DNA of 64,000 bases. Source: Yamagishiella unicocca. Lineage: Eukaryota > Chlorophyta > Chlorophyceae > Chlamydomonadales > Volvocaceae. A program made the position numbers and the translations under genes. The stretch is taken from NCBI GenBank assembly GCA_003116995.1, contig BDSL01000020.1, positions 1,054,001 through 1,118,000 on the forward strand, in the 5' to 3' direction. Below are positions 20,868-32,917 of the stretch, piece after piece (the stretch's first letter is position 1; each line of letters opens with the position of its first letter). The notes under the pieces were generated by a model, which was not told the origin of the DNA, did no database searches, and saw only the letters and a program-made list of their open reading frames with translations.

Positions 20868-22208
20868 GTTGCACGGATCAGGCATCATGCCGGGAAGAAT
20901 CAAGTCGTGTTTGGGGCTGTTAGGTCTTTTTCCGTGCATAATACGGTACCGTACGGCGGTGACTCAATAGACCCACGTGCCGATATCGACGTTTGCCATC
21001 GGAGCAATGGGAGTGCATCTGGCGCGTGTGATGTGGTGGGGAGTAGCCTGCATGCATGCAGCTTGTCCGGCTGGGGCAGCAGCGAGTATACACCTAGGGC
21101 CTGCCAGAGAGGAGGCGCTGCGGAGGCTTCCTGTGTGCTTCTATATGGTTGTAACTTGAAAGGTTACATGTCTGGCAATCGACCACACACCCCAGCAAGA
21201 ACCATTCGGCGGCGAACCGTATCCTGACGGGCTTGGGGAGCCAAGTTTAGGGGACGTCCGCGAACGTCAACTTTGTTAAATGGGTCCGTCCAATAGAAGC
21301 CAAGACAACAGCTTGCGAACAAAAGGCACACAAAATGCGGGTATACCTTGCATTCCCTATGTTCAATGCAACACATGCACAGTTCTCACTGTGTCTTTAC
21401 TTTGCCGGCTGTCGCGTTCAACCCGGTTGGGAACTGGCTTCGCAATGCTCCACAAATCACGATTTGGATGCGCCGCCTGTATCCTCAAGCCGAGGCCTTC
21501 GAGTTTGTCATACAGAGTGAAGCAAACAGCGGCCCTCTGGCGAAGATACGCGATAGTTGGTTGTCACAACGGGGGCCTTATATATGCCCAATCCCAATCC
21601 GAACTTCCGGAATTATAAATCCAACATTCCCGACATGTATCATCCAACGTTCACGTACCGGCGGTATGTGTTACCCTTTATTACACTGTGTATTTGCTCA
21701 GTTGCCACGCAGCTTTGTTTTGAAGGTTGCCTGCTGTCAACTGACTTCGTAAGGCTCTCACGAATAAGTCCACTTTAGCCCATACTAAGGAGTAACCACT
21801 ATGTCGGAGATGAGTGCATGAAAGATAGATAGAGGAGGGAAAAGGCGCGAGCCCAGGGGCGCCAGCGCTCTCGCCCGGCCCGTACGGCAATAGGAAGCGG
21901 GATAGTCGCGACGCATTGGAATCAGTCTTAGGGTTAGCGAACACCATAAGGTGGCCAGCCAAGGCGTTACAGAAATGGTCGGGTTTGCCAGCGCAATAGA
22001 ACACGAAAGTTTATTATCATTTGCAACGTTTCCATGAACCTAAATTTGCGTAACCAACTCGTTGTGTCATTAACGTCACGTCATCTGTACGTACATGTAT
22101 TGTACTGTGCCATGTAGAGGGAGGGTAACACCGCCCCTCCATTTTGAGGCACAGTAGGCAGCGGTAGCTTCTCCATTAGCGTGGTGAGGACGGACTCCAT
22201 CAATCTGT

Positions 22209-22516
22209 GAGTAAGGCATACGCGAACGTGCATGTATAAGGCATACGCGTACTTTGCTGGTATAAGGCATACGCGTACTTTGCTGGTATAAGGCATACGC
22301 GTACTTTGCTGGTATATATACGCGTATGCCTTATATAAGGCATACGCGTATATACACTAAAAAGGCATACGCGTATATACACTAAAAAGGCATACGCGTA
22401 TATACACTAAAAAGGCATACGCGTATATATACTAAAAAGGCATACGCGTATATATACCAGCAATATATACGCGTATATATACTATAAGGCATACGCGTAC
22501 TTTGCTGGTATAAGGC
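22209..22516. repeat. AT-rich minisatellite built on ggcatacgcgta
   Basis: Units of about 25-26 bp alternate between a tactttgctggtata tail (22226-22316, again near 22497) and a tatacactaaaa tail (22355-22440). A perfect palindrome centred on ttatataa lies at about 22315-22356 where the two unit types meet. The dinucleotide-rich core tatacgcgtata is itself self-complementary. Confidence 0.85.
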
Positions 22517-22608
22517 ATACGCGAAGTTGCTGGTTATGAAAGTTCCCATAAACCAAAGTTCCCATGAAAGTTGCCGTAAATGCTGTCCAACGAAGCCAAT
22601 ACGTAAGC

Positions 22609-22701
22609 CGCCGCTTTATCCCGACCAAACATTTGTTGCCCGGATAATCGCGACCATCAATAAGTTGCCGCTTTATCCCGACCAAACATTTGTTGCCGGG
22701 A
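22609..22701. repeat. Two-copy direct repeat, ~58-bp period
   Basis: The sequence gccgctttatcccgaccaaa plus acatttgttgcc occurs at about 22609-22641 and 22667-22699. Nothing else is known about it. Confidence 0.7.
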
Positions 22702-23127
22702 TTAACGCCTGCACCTTTGCGAGTGCAGAAAAGCTTAAGTTGGCCGACGACAATTCTTTCCCATTACAACGTGCCGGGCCGGTACGTACGTACCTTCATA
22801 CTTGAAAATGATCATCTAGAACTATCTAGTCAGGCGCTGATGAAACAGGACATCATCATGAAATCGCTGTTAGCTATCGCAACGCACGATCGACGCCACA
22901 TCCTGGGTGCGCTCATAGGCTCTGAACGTGCCCTGCTCTGAACCCATTCACAATACGCGCGGTAGATACCAACGTAAGAACCTAACCATTCACACTACCG
23001 CATCATCACGTGTTCACATAAATCCTACAGCAGCATCCTGGGTCGACTTAAGAGGAGCTGCTGTAGCCCTAGGAATTGACAGGATGTAACAGCAGGCGAG
23101 GCGGCTCTGACCTATGATCATCCTGAA

Positions 23128-23502
23128 TCATGCTCTCCATTCGCCGATGCCGCCCCATGCCGCTTCCAGCTCCTGAAGATCGCCGCGACAGTACGGGGGC
23201 TGCGTTGTCTCAACAATTTTACGCACCCGATGCGCGACACGCCTCATCAAATCGATACCGCCTGCAGCATTGAGAGCCTCGCCCAGGCGGCGCGTCTCCG
23301 GCTCCGGCCGTCCTTCTATTGTGAGAAAGACGGCCCGCTCGTGGTTATTGACGTTACAGGTGGTGATCTTGCCCATCAGGATGCTCACGGCGCCGTTGAG
23401 GTCGGCCATGGCTGGGATCGAAGCGCTCCACAAAGCACTCCACAGATACTGCGCAGCGCGTAGCACCGCCGCAATAATCCCTTGTATAAATTGCACAAGC
23501 AT
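23128..23502 (-). CDS. Small single-exon hypothetical protein (124 aa)
   Basis: An ATG-to-stop frame without introns. The first ~30 residues are hydrophobic (MLVQFIQGIIAAVLRAAQYL), which could be a signal anchor or an amphipathic helix. The remainder is a compact acidic/basic helix-rich sequence ending DLQELEAAWGGIGEWRA. Composition looks protein-like rather than random. No family is recognised; it stands alone between repeat-rich spacers and could be one member of a dispersed family. Confidence 0.45.
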   Translation of the reverse strand: MLVQFIQGIIAAVLRAAQYLWSALWSASIPAMADLNGAVSILMGKITTCNVNNHERAVFLTIEGRPEPETRRLGEALNAAGGIDLMRRVAHRVRKIVETTQPPYCRGDLQELEAAWGGIGEWRA

Positions 23503-25403
23503 GGGCCACGAGTGTGCCTAGGCAGGTACGTACTAAAGACGTATTTAAAGCTTTCTGGTGAGGGTCTGCGTTGTCGCATCTCTGTTTCGCCGCTCGTCCT
23601 GGATATGCCCGTACATAATGCCGCCGTACGTGGATTTGTCTTGCTTGCGTGAGCCCGCCATGACGCACGACTGCTTTCGCTCCATTGCTCTCTTGTCTGG
23701 CGTTCCATCCTCCTAATTTATGAGACCTTGGCGCCGTAGGATGTGTGCACTTCAGACGGTCATGAATGATGGCCTCAGTTGCTTGTAAACCGGTGCATCT
23801 ATCTGCATCTATTCGTTTCAGCAGCCAACCACTTGAATACCAGCATCTTGCCGCGTCACACTATCGGCCTGGCGCCCAGCCGCAACTAGTAGTGTGCATA
23901 CCACAGACCTGAACCCGTGGTGAAGGCGGAACTGAAGGAAGCATGAATGTTGGCGACGGAGGGGCGGGGATAAAAATAGATCCTCGGACCCACGGCGGCC
24001 GACAAGCCAAGGGCGATGAGGATGGTGGTGCAAGAAGCGATAGTCGACGAGTAGTAGACGGAGGGAAGGCGCTGCTGAATCGGGAGCATCCCTATCCTAG
24101 AAGCATGTCTACCGTATGTTATGCATGTCGTTTGTGTGCGTAGAAATGGAGGAGTTGTGATGAGGGGCCAAGGCCCAAAGGTCGAGTTGCATTTCGTTCC
24201 TTCACCCTTATTATGGACGTGCTTGGTGCTCGGAGACTGTAGGGTTCACAGCAGCACATCGCAATTCAAGAAGACGCTCACTGCTGAGGTAGCTAGGACG
24301 CGGGAAGTCGCCTGACCTCATGCGTCCGACGCATTTCCATCGGTGCGTTACTGCGCGCTCACGCATGCATGCAGCAGCAGGCCCCGTTCCGGCCCCCAAC
24401 GCCAGCAGGCAGGGCGACGAGCAACAGCGGGCCCTGTCAACAGCAGGCTCACCAACCACCGGGCTGCCGGCTGCACGCACGCAGCAATGCATACGCCGCC
24501 GCACCGTCGCTCGCTGGCCAACGTACGGACAGCACGCATGAAGTAAGGTCGCGTAGTTTGAACGCGAGACGTAAGGCCAGAAGCAACCGGCGCTGGACCG
24601 GGACCCCCTTGCGGGCACACATGACTGAAACCGTGAATTCAATATTTAGGTGACAGCGGCCGCGCCTGCCTGCGCTACCCAGCCGCGGCGGCGACGGCGG
24701 AGCCTTATTTAGGCAACCCCGTGCGTGGCATGGCTATGCCACCCAGCGACTACTCGTGCGAGGTCCTGGCGGAAATAGTGCCCGCTGGGCCCGCCTGGAC
24801 GGACGTGCGGAGGACCATCACCACACTGTGGGAGCCCCGCCCTGCTGCCTCAGAACGGCGCGCGCACTTGGGCCCTCGTAGGCTCGCCTATCCGCTCCGT
24901 AAAGTTGTAACTGAGGGCCGCAACACCTCGAGTACCAGGCACCCTTTGAAAGCCGACGCTGCACCCATGCCTGACCCCTCATGCGACCCTACCCCGCGCC
25001 CTCAACCGACACCTGCAACTACTCCGACGTGCTTTCATACATCGCCTCGCAGCCAGGGCTGAAGAGGGCCTCCTGTTCGCGCGGCGGGTGTCTCTACCAA
25101 CGTCCGACACCTGGTCTATCTATCCCCATGCATGTCAACGTCCGACACCCGGTCTCTCCTTTCCGGTAGCTTCTCATGCCAGCAGCAGCTCTCTAAAGCA
25201 CCAGCAGGAACCCCCCCGCCCCTCAGCTCTCCCCGCCACCACCTCAGCGGACGCCCCTCCGGCGCAGCTTAGCTAGCTAGCCAGATCAGCGCCACCAGCA
25301 CCGCCCGCCCACACTCCAGCCAGGCTGGTGGAGCCCACTGTTCCGCCACAGATGAAGCAGGGTGTGTAGGCTGCGCAGGCCGGCAGCCGGGTGCTGCTAC
25401 GTA
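23503..25403. other. Intergenic, no supported gene
   Basis: Several short ORFs are present on both strands but none has splice support or a recognisable domain. The last part would be the 3' flank of the PITH gene. Confidence 0.45.
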
Positions 25404-27039
25404 CTACTCCTCGCCGACCTTCTTGATGTCCGCCACATTAAACACCTCGCCCGTGGTGCCCAGGAGCGTGATCTTGCACAGCCTGGTCACCTCCTCGTCG
25501 CCCTGGTTGCTCTCAATGAAGACTGCCGTGCGTGAGGGGGAGGGCGGGGACAGGAGGCGGGCAGTCAGGCTTCCTCCCGTGGCGGCGAATTGCAAAGCCA
25601 AGCAGGGTGCGGACCGCGCCACTCGCCCTCAAGCGCCTGGCCCCTAGGCGACCAACACCTGATAACCCATCTCCGACCCCATCTCTGACCCCATCTCTGA
25701 CGCCATCTTCGACCCCACCCCCTGCCCCACCCCCGACGCAGCAACCGGGCACCCGCCGCACCAGCCCGGTCTCGAGGATGCTGTGCATGAATACCGGTAC
25801 AGTCCCTGCTGGCAACCAACAGCTCCACCCGCGGCACGACGAATTTACTCGCTGCCCCCACCCACCTAACCCAGCTGGCCCTAGCTGCTGGTGGCCTCGA
25901 ACCTCACAATCACTGAGACTATGGTAGCCTCGACGCGTCTCAGGGAAGGCCCCCCGAGCGGCGCATCCGCACCCTCGCCCGCCCGCTGCCCGGTCCGCCG
26001 CCCTGCTGGTTTCGGCCCTACCCGGTCCGCCCTCTGCGCGCACGCACCACCCACCGGTCAACACGTCCACGTTGTTGAATTTGACGAGCTTGAGGGGAAT
26101 AGCGTCCCCCTTGAGCTGCGCGGGCGTAAGCTCCAGCTCTTGAGCGCACGGAACCGAGGACGTGTCACTGAACCTGCAGCGGGGGACGGCCACAGCGAGC
26201 ATGGAGGTATTGCGGCACCCGTATGTGTGCGTGGGGTGGGGGGGGGGCGAGGTAACCCGGTTACACGACATTTTGTATGGGTAGAGGGGGGGCGCGGGTG
26301 GAGCTAGCTTGCTTGCATGGTCGCGACGTGCAGATGGGCGCGTGTGTGGGGCGCAGTGCGCTGGGCCGGGCTCTGAGGCCGGAGCGGGCGCCGTTCTGGC
26401 TGTCGTATTTAGCGAGCACGGCACGTGGTTCTCCACGTGCCACGAGCTGATCCGAACACTCGCCTACAAGGGCGTGTTGAAGCTACGTGGCACCCGCCTG
26501 CGCTGCGGTGCAGCGAGGGCACCGCGTGTGTCGGTAGTGCAGGCCACCCTATATCTCGGCAGCGGTCCCATGATGCTTATCAGCAGCACACGTGGCATCC
26601 ATCCCTCGCTCGTAAAACACAACCTGCATCGTCACACTTCCCCTAAAGGCTTCAAATTATCCATACAACAAGGCCCCCCACCAGAATGGACTTGAACAGA
26701 ATGGACTGCTTATTTTCCCCCGTTCCTAGGATAACGGATAGGAAAACCGTTGTAGATCGAGGATTCGCGCGCTTACCCCATATGCAGCCGGTTCGTGTAC
26801 AGCTTCACTGTCTTGGGGGCTTTTGCGTCTTCAATTGCTTTGATTACAATGCTGTGCAACCTTACGCGCTGGTGAAAGCGAATGTTGAGTAGGAGCTGCT
26901 CGTCTGTGTCCGATTCGAGGAACAGCTCGTCCTGCTCCCGGTAGCCCTGCTTGAGTGCCAACGCTGCCCCATGGTTGGGCGCCTCATTTAGACACTCAAG
27001 GGTTGAGAAGTCAATGTGCTCTAGCAGATCTTTCGCCAT
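25404..27039 (-). CDS. PITH-domain protein
   Basis: Three exons, 27039-26777, 26173-26055 and 25522-25404, give 166 residues plus TAG. The joins are phase 2 and phase 1 and rebuild continuous sequence (HMG-FSDTSS; DVLT-VFIESNQ). The whole protein is one PITH (DUF1000) domain: LLEHIDFSTLECLNE, FLESDTDEQLLLNIRF, LELTPAQLKGDAIPLKLVKF, ESNQGDEEVTRLCKITLLGT. This domain forms the C-terminus of thioredoxin-like TXNL1, where it docks on the 26S proteasome. Stand-alone PITH proteins exist in plants, and their role is little known. No thioredoxin domain is attached. It shares a short divergent upstream region with PEX7. Intron 1 includes a small hairpin at 26420-26441. Confidence 0.93.
26420..26441. 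repeat. Perfect small hairpin in PITH intron 1
   Basis: Arms ggcacgtgg and ccacgtgcc flank the loop ttct. The arms contain CACGTG (E-box/G-box). It could be chance or a regulatory site; nothing further supports either. Confidence 0.5.
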
Positions 27040-27666
27040 CGCAGTTGCAGAACCGTGGAGTTGAATGGGCGGCTGGACGACTAAGCAAGAGGCACGCGGT
27101 ATATGTTAGTTGGATATTATTGGCTAGGACTCGCTATCAACGATCAGGCTTCAGGAGGCCTCCGGAAACCAGTTCAGCAAACGCGATGGAAGGAGCAAAA
27201 TGCGTAGCGCTCAGAGCTTTGAGTTTATAGGCTTATCTAAGTATTTGTATGCACACCGTCACACCGTGTTGCAGGGTTGCACTTGCCATCAGCAGCGGCA
27301 GCCCGCGCGAATCGTACACTGCCGGACGGTCATCAGGTTTCCATGCTTTGAACATGCCTTACAAGCTATCTATCTCTATTGAACGGCATTCTACATTGAG
27401 TTTGCTGAAATCTTAGGTCCGTGCATCTTGGACCTAAGCCTATCTTCCACGTTCCAGTTCGGTCAGGAAGAACGCTCTTTGCCAGCTGACCCAATTTCAT
27501 CACCAGAAATCAACATAGGTTAGCGAGTTTTGGGTCTTTGCTTGGCGCTTCCTTTGCGTTTCGGCGTCTCGGAGCAGTTGCTGGCGTAGGACCCGTAAGG
27601 CGGTCGGCAGGGGGGCAGCGCTCGCGGGCCGCTCATCCTGGGCGGCGGCTTGGCCGTCCTGGCGCG
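27040..27666. promoter_or_regulatory. Divergent promoter region, PITH (-) / PEX7 (+)
   Basis: The two start codons face away from each other 627 bp apart with no other gene between, so this stretch must hold both promoters and 5' leaders. No clear TATA box was seen for either gene. The right half turns GC-rich toward the PEX7 start. Confidence 0.55.
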
Positions 27667-30600
27667 ATGGGGCGCTGCAGGACGGCCTTTAATGCCTACT
27701 CCGTCAAGTTCAGCCCCTTCTTTGAGGGGCGCATAGCGGTTGCTACCGCCCAGAACTTCGGCATCATCGGCAATGGCAAGCAGCACGTGTTTGAGGTGGG
27801 GACCTGAAGCGGCTTGGAGTGGGTAACTAGGCGAGGGGGCGAGGGGATTACAGGACGGAGCCGCTTTCACCGGTGGGCAGGCCCCAGGAGGTGGCACGGC
27901 ATTCGCCCTCCCGTCCTAGCGCTTAGCGTGGGAGGCTTTCGGAGGGGGGCAATTATGAACCGCAGGGTAGCAAAGTAGCACAACAGCAAGACCGCAGAAT
28001 GCAGGACAGCTTTAAAGCGCGTTTGAGGTCGCTTGCTGGATACCTCCGCTTGACAGCTGGAGAGCGGAGAGCGAGCCTCGCATTCCAGTATCACATTCCA
28101 GTGCCACATTCCAGTATCACATATTCCAGTACCCAATCAGTAATGGGGAACTGAGGAACTGGGGCACTGAGGAAGCCCCTTTGGGAAACGCGGTTTTTTG
28201 GCGGCGCACGCCGCATAAACACGGTTTCTGAAAACGCAAGGGGTCGAACCCCGCACCTCAGCGGTCAGCTAGTACAAGGGCAGCCCAGGCTCGGGAGGCT
28301 GTGGTTTCGGCGCGCGCCATGATACCTCCGGCTCGCTTATGGGATGGGGGTGCCGCGCAACTGACGGGCGACTGGAGACCCACCTCCCCAGCTCCAGGGA
28401 AGGTGGTGGGCGGCGGCGGGAGGGGCGGCCTGGCGGCGCCGTACCGCCCCAACACAGCAGTGCCGGATGCCGCCTCCCAGCCAGTCCATCCAGCCGCACA
28501 CCCGTGTCCCCCGGTCCTACGTCGCCATCCACGTTTCTTCGCTACTCGCACGCACGCACTGGGTCAGGCTGCCCCGTGCAGTCCGCCCTGGGGGTCTAGT
28601 CGTGAGGTCGCCAGGTTCCACGCACCTGGGGCATCAAGTGTGCGCGGGAGGGCCCCCGAGCCGCGTGGGGGCGACAGGCCAGGGCCCCGCCCGCGCAGCC
28701 CCCCATGGGCCGCATGTGGCCGCCCCTTCCCTGCAGAGCCCCGCCCGCACCTTCGTTCTGTCGCTCGTCGGCGCGCCTCCGAAACCACACCTCCCGGCTA
28801 TCCCAGCACCGAAGGTTCGATCGCTCCGCCCACTTCGCTCCAATCGCCGCCGGACCGCAGGTTACCCCCAATGGCACAATCTTGGAGGTAGCGCAGTACG
28901 ACACGCAGGACGGCCTGTACGACTGCGCGTGGAGCGAGGCGAACGAGAACGTGCTGGTGGCGTCATCCGGCGACGGCTCCATAAAGGTGTACGACACGGC
29001 GCTGCCGCCGGCTGCCAACCCCGTGAGGGGCTTTAAGGAGCACCGCCACGAGGTGCGTTGAGGCGGTTGCGGTTGCGGTTGCGGTTGTGGGTTGAAGTAT
29101 TTGAGGTCTGAGCTGGAAACCCCTGGAAGGAGGCTCCATGCCTCCATGCCCGAACCCCTGAGTCTGCTCTCCGCCACCCATGCGCCTGTGCTTTCCCTTA
29201 TCCTTTTCCGCCGCGGACATCCGCTTCTCCTAACCCTCCCCTCCCCTCCCCTCCCCTCCCCTCTCGAAACCCCTCCCCTCTCACAAACCCGCCCTGCGCC
29301 TCTCACCCACGACCCTGCTCGGCCCCACCTGGACCGGTTCTTCCACGGCCCCCCCTGGACCGGCTCTTCTACGGGGCCCCCCTTCCCTCCAGTGCTGCTC
29401 CCTCGCATGGAACTCCTCCAAGCGCGACCTCTTCCTGTCCTCGTCCTGGGACGACACCGTCAAGCTGTGGAGCTTGCAGGCGCCCACCTCGCTGCGGACC
29501 TTCACCGGACACACCTACTGCGTCTACCACGTGGCGTGGTGGGTGGCTGGGGTGTCTAGCGGCATGGGGATATGGGGCGGTGGGGATGTCGAGGTGCATG
29601 GGGATGGGGGTGGGGTTTTATAAGAGAATCCGCGAATCCACGGCCGACGAACCAATGCGGTGGGGATGGGGGGACGACGTGTCTTGGAGGCGGCCTGCCT
29701 CAAGGGCGGTGACGTGGGGTGTGCTGGATGGGGGTTGTCGCTGACGCGGCGGAGGGAGCGGGTGCAGGGCAGCGGAGAAGCCGGGGACCCAGGGCAGATG
29801 ACCCCCGTGGCTCCGAGCCTCCCACGTCTTCCCTCGTCGCGACCGCCGCCCCCCGCCCCCGCCGCCTGGCGTCACTCGCTGTGCTGCCCACGCAGGAACC
29901 CGCAGCAGCCCGAGGTGTTCCTGTCCGCCTCTGGCGACACCACTGTTCGCGTGTGGGACCTCCGGCAGCCGGCACCCACGTTGGTGCTGCCCGCGCACGG
30001 ATACGAGGTGGGGCGGCGGGCGGTGGGGGCAGACAGGGGTTAGGGGGGGGCTAGGGGCTGGCAGGGATAAGGGGTCCCGGCAGCGGTTGTGGCGGTTTGT
30101 TTGTGGCGGTTTGTGGCGGTTGGAAAGCTCCACAGGGCACTGCTGGCGGCACGTTTGGCTGAATGTGTGCAATCGGTGGGCTGGCGAGAACCACAGCCAC
30201 CACTACCACCACCACAACCACCACCACTACCACCACAACAACCATCACCACCACCACTACCACCACTACCACCACAACCACCACCACAACCACAACCACC
30301 ACAACCACCACCACTACCATCACAACCACCACAACCACCGCAACCACCACAACAACCCCGGTACTCGCAGGTGCTGGCTGCTGACTGGTGCAAGTACAAC
30401 GACTGCCTGATGGCTACGGGCAGCGTGGACAAGACCATCAAGCTGTGGGACGTGCGGGTGCCGGGGCGGGAGGTGGCGGTGCTGGCGGGTCACAGGTGAG
30501 GGGGCGGCCGGGGCGCCGTATGTTTACGGGCTGGATAGGAGAAGAGGAACGTAATGTTCAGGACGCGAGAATGGAGGGGCGCTGTAGGTTGGGTTCCGCT

Positions 30601-31278
30601 CTTGGGATCCGCTGTTGGCTGTCGGGAGATTGAGGTCGAGGGGATGGAGGCTGGGGGTGCGAGGGTGCTTACAAGGTGGGGTTGTCGCAGCTTGTGGAGG
30701 GGAACGGGTGGCGGTGCCGCCCCGCACTGTCTGTTACCACCTGGGCCCCGGTGCCGCCCCTTCGCCAGCCCCAACACAAGGCTGGCAGCCCTGCCCGCAC
30801 GCCCTCCCCATCAAACCCACTCACGGACCGACCCGGCACCTCCCCCCACCCATCCACGGAGCACCCCACACATCCACGGACCGACCCGGCACCTCCCACA
30901 CCTCATGAGCACTAGACAGCACCCACCCCCGGCGTGCCTTTTTAACGCCCAGCACCACCACTGCCGCTCATCCCCTCTTCGTCCCGGCCTGGTCCCCCCC
31001 CTCGCCCCGCCACCACCCACAGCTACGCTGTCCGGCGGGTGCTGTTCTCGCCCCACGCCGCCACGCTGCTGCTGTCGTGTTCGTACGACATGACGGTCAA
31101 GCTGTGGGACACGGCCTCGCCGCAGGCGGCCCAGGGGCTGCCGCTTCGCTCGTGGGACCACCACACGGAGTTTGCGGTGGGGATAGACTTCAGCACGCTG
31201 AGGGAGGGGCTAGTGGCGAGCGCCGGGTGGGACGAGAGCGTGTGGGTTTGGGACCAGAGGGGCTTCCCGTCGCCCTAG
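27667..31278 (+). CDS. PEX7: Peroxin 7, PTS2 import receptor
   Basis: Six exons: 27667-27795, 28861-29052, 29393-29538, 29896-30007, 30371-30495 and 31023-31278, coding 319 residues (human PEX7 is 323). All phases close (0,0,2,0,2). The N-terminus (FSPFFEGRIAVATAQNFGI) and six WD40 blades are clear, e.g. GDGSIKVYDT, WDDTVKLWSL, GDTTVRVWDL, VDKTIKLWDV, YDMTVKLWDT, WDESVWVWDQ. PEX7 is a cytosolic beta-propeller that binds the nonapeptide PTS2 signal of matrix enzymes and, with PEX5 or a PEX20-type co-receptor, delivers them to the peroxisome docking complex. No break is visible. It is divergent from the PITH gene and converges with the VASt/dysferlin-domain gene. The start at 27667 fits the family length; upstream in-frame codons look non-coding. 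Confidence 0.97.
30188..30355. repeat. (ACC)n-type microsatellite in PEX7 intron 4
   Basis: Degenerate accaccaca units fill most of the intron 30008-30370 up to 15 bases before the acceptor. The resulting long poly-Thr or poly-Val frames are artefacts. Confidence 0.95.
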
Positions 31279-32917
31279 TGGCATGGCGCGTGGAGGAGAG
31301 GGCCGGGGACGGGGCGGGGGACTGGCGAAGCGGGGCCTGCTTGGGGCCTGGGAGCCGTGGCAGGGTACGACAACATACATCGTACGGGGCAGGAAAGGCA
31401 GGAGTGCAGGGCAGACAGGAGTGCAGGGGCGTGTACGTGTGTTGTGTGTGCTACGGTGTGCCGACACCAACTCGGACGCTACCCGTCCATCCACTGCTCC
31501 CACTACCCCAAAGGGGTTTCGAGGAAGACCCGAAGGGGGGGATGATCTGTGTGTGCGGCGGGGCCATACGCGGTGGCTCCAACTGCCGCCAAGGCGAGCT
31601 GATGTTGCTGGAGGGGGATGAGCGCCGGGCGGGGGCCGTGTGCTCCGCAGTGGTTGGTTCTTGGGTTCGTCGTTGGTTCGTCGTTTTGCAGTTCTGGGTT
31701 ATAGCGCACGGCGCCTGCCCTGCTGGCTGCGAGGGACCCGAGTGGTTGGGTGGGTGTTGCACTTCCGGCCTGAGTGGGTGGGGCGGGTGTTGCAGTTATT
31801 TCCGGGAAGTAAGGGTCGGTCATTCCAACAACTCATTTCGTGACCCGCCGACCCACGACGCGCTGAGGTGATGATGAGGAGTGGGTTTGGGTTGGGGCAA
31901 TGGTCGTCAGCTCGTCACCCGTTGCAGCCGTCATGCCAAACAGACAGCGTTTCAGTCACTTGGGGCCCCCGGGGTCAAGGAGGGGCCCCCTTGGGGCCCC
32001 CGGGGTCAAGGAGTGAGCGACACGGGGTTTCTGACATCTGCTGACTTCACAGCCCGCCGACAGTAGTCCCCTCCGTTAGTTGTCCGAGAGCCCTCAGTCG
32101 CGTCCGGCCTCTTTGGACACCCGATTGACAATTGCACCGCGGTTCGCGCAAGAAAGAGAGCGCTGGAGGCTAGGGGGCGTCCTTCTTTTCGCAGCTGATG
32201 TGCTACTGCTCGGGATTCGGGCGCGGCTGTACCGGGAAGCGAAGTGCTTGTTCGTTCCATCCGACATCAGCCTGATGTTGATAGCTAGGTCAGTGTTGTG
32301 TGTGCAGATCGGCTGGAGAAGGATGAAGGGCATTGGGGTGTACTAAAAACAAAATTCTTACGTTTACAAATGTATAAGTTGCATAGTAAGTAGCGGTAGT
32401 TTACGTCTGACGACTCTTCGCATTTACGGCTGTACGGCCTGCATGCCCCCTTTCTCCCTGCCGTGTGTGCTGCTGTTGCTTGCTTGGCTGCGCACCCAAA
32501 CTGCAAGGGAAGGCTGCGAGCGGTCCCCAGGCGATCAGGCACCGAGGAAACCCACCGAAAGCCCAGCTGTAATCCACGAACGGCTTGTAGGTGCTCGATC
32601 GCGCGGGCGACACCACGACGGGGGTGAAGGCGTGGCAGATGGGTACGGCCGCAACGAACCAAGCAGTCACCTCACGCCGCACCCGCCAACCCATATTCTC
32701 AGGCTAGCAGTGATGCCATCGGTCCACAACTCGTCGACTACCGCGCACGATCATGTGGCCGGCGGGGGTGCGTCGCCAGCACGTGTGAACTGACATAATT
32801 ACCTCAACAGCGAAGACCATGTACGGCACCATCCACGTGGCGGTGAAATCCCGGTAGCTAGGTGGTAATATGCTGCAGCAGGCACACATAACCCACCCAC
32901 GCATCCACGCATTTCTT
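31279..32917. other. Intergenic between convergent 3' ends
   Basis: Holds the 3' UTRs of PEX7 (+) and the VASt/dysferlin gene (-). A tgtaa motif, the green-algal polyadenylation signal, lies on the minus strand at about 32366-32370, roughly 550 bp after the minus-strand stop. A 22-bp block (ttggggcccccggggtcaag...) is repeated at 31961 and 31991. No further gene is seen. Confidence 0.5.

Larger units (their letters stand above)
20868..23127. other. Intergenic, gene-free apart from repeats
   Basis: No exon with splice sites or a recognisable domain was seen. Base composition is more AT-rich than in the genes. It contains the minisatellite at 22209-22516 and the direct repeat at 22609-22701, listed separately. 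Confidence 0.5.

Noticed and set aside
24721..25062. 113-codon plus-strand ORF as a gene
   Set aside because: Proline- and threonine-rich without domain, splice or homologous context; likely chance in GC-rich DNA.
28225..28300. tRNA gene (gggttcgacccc B-box-like, minus strand)
   Set aside because: The T-arm looks right but no acceptor stem, D-arm and anticodon arm can be folded around it. A similar weak match at 11150-11190 fails too.
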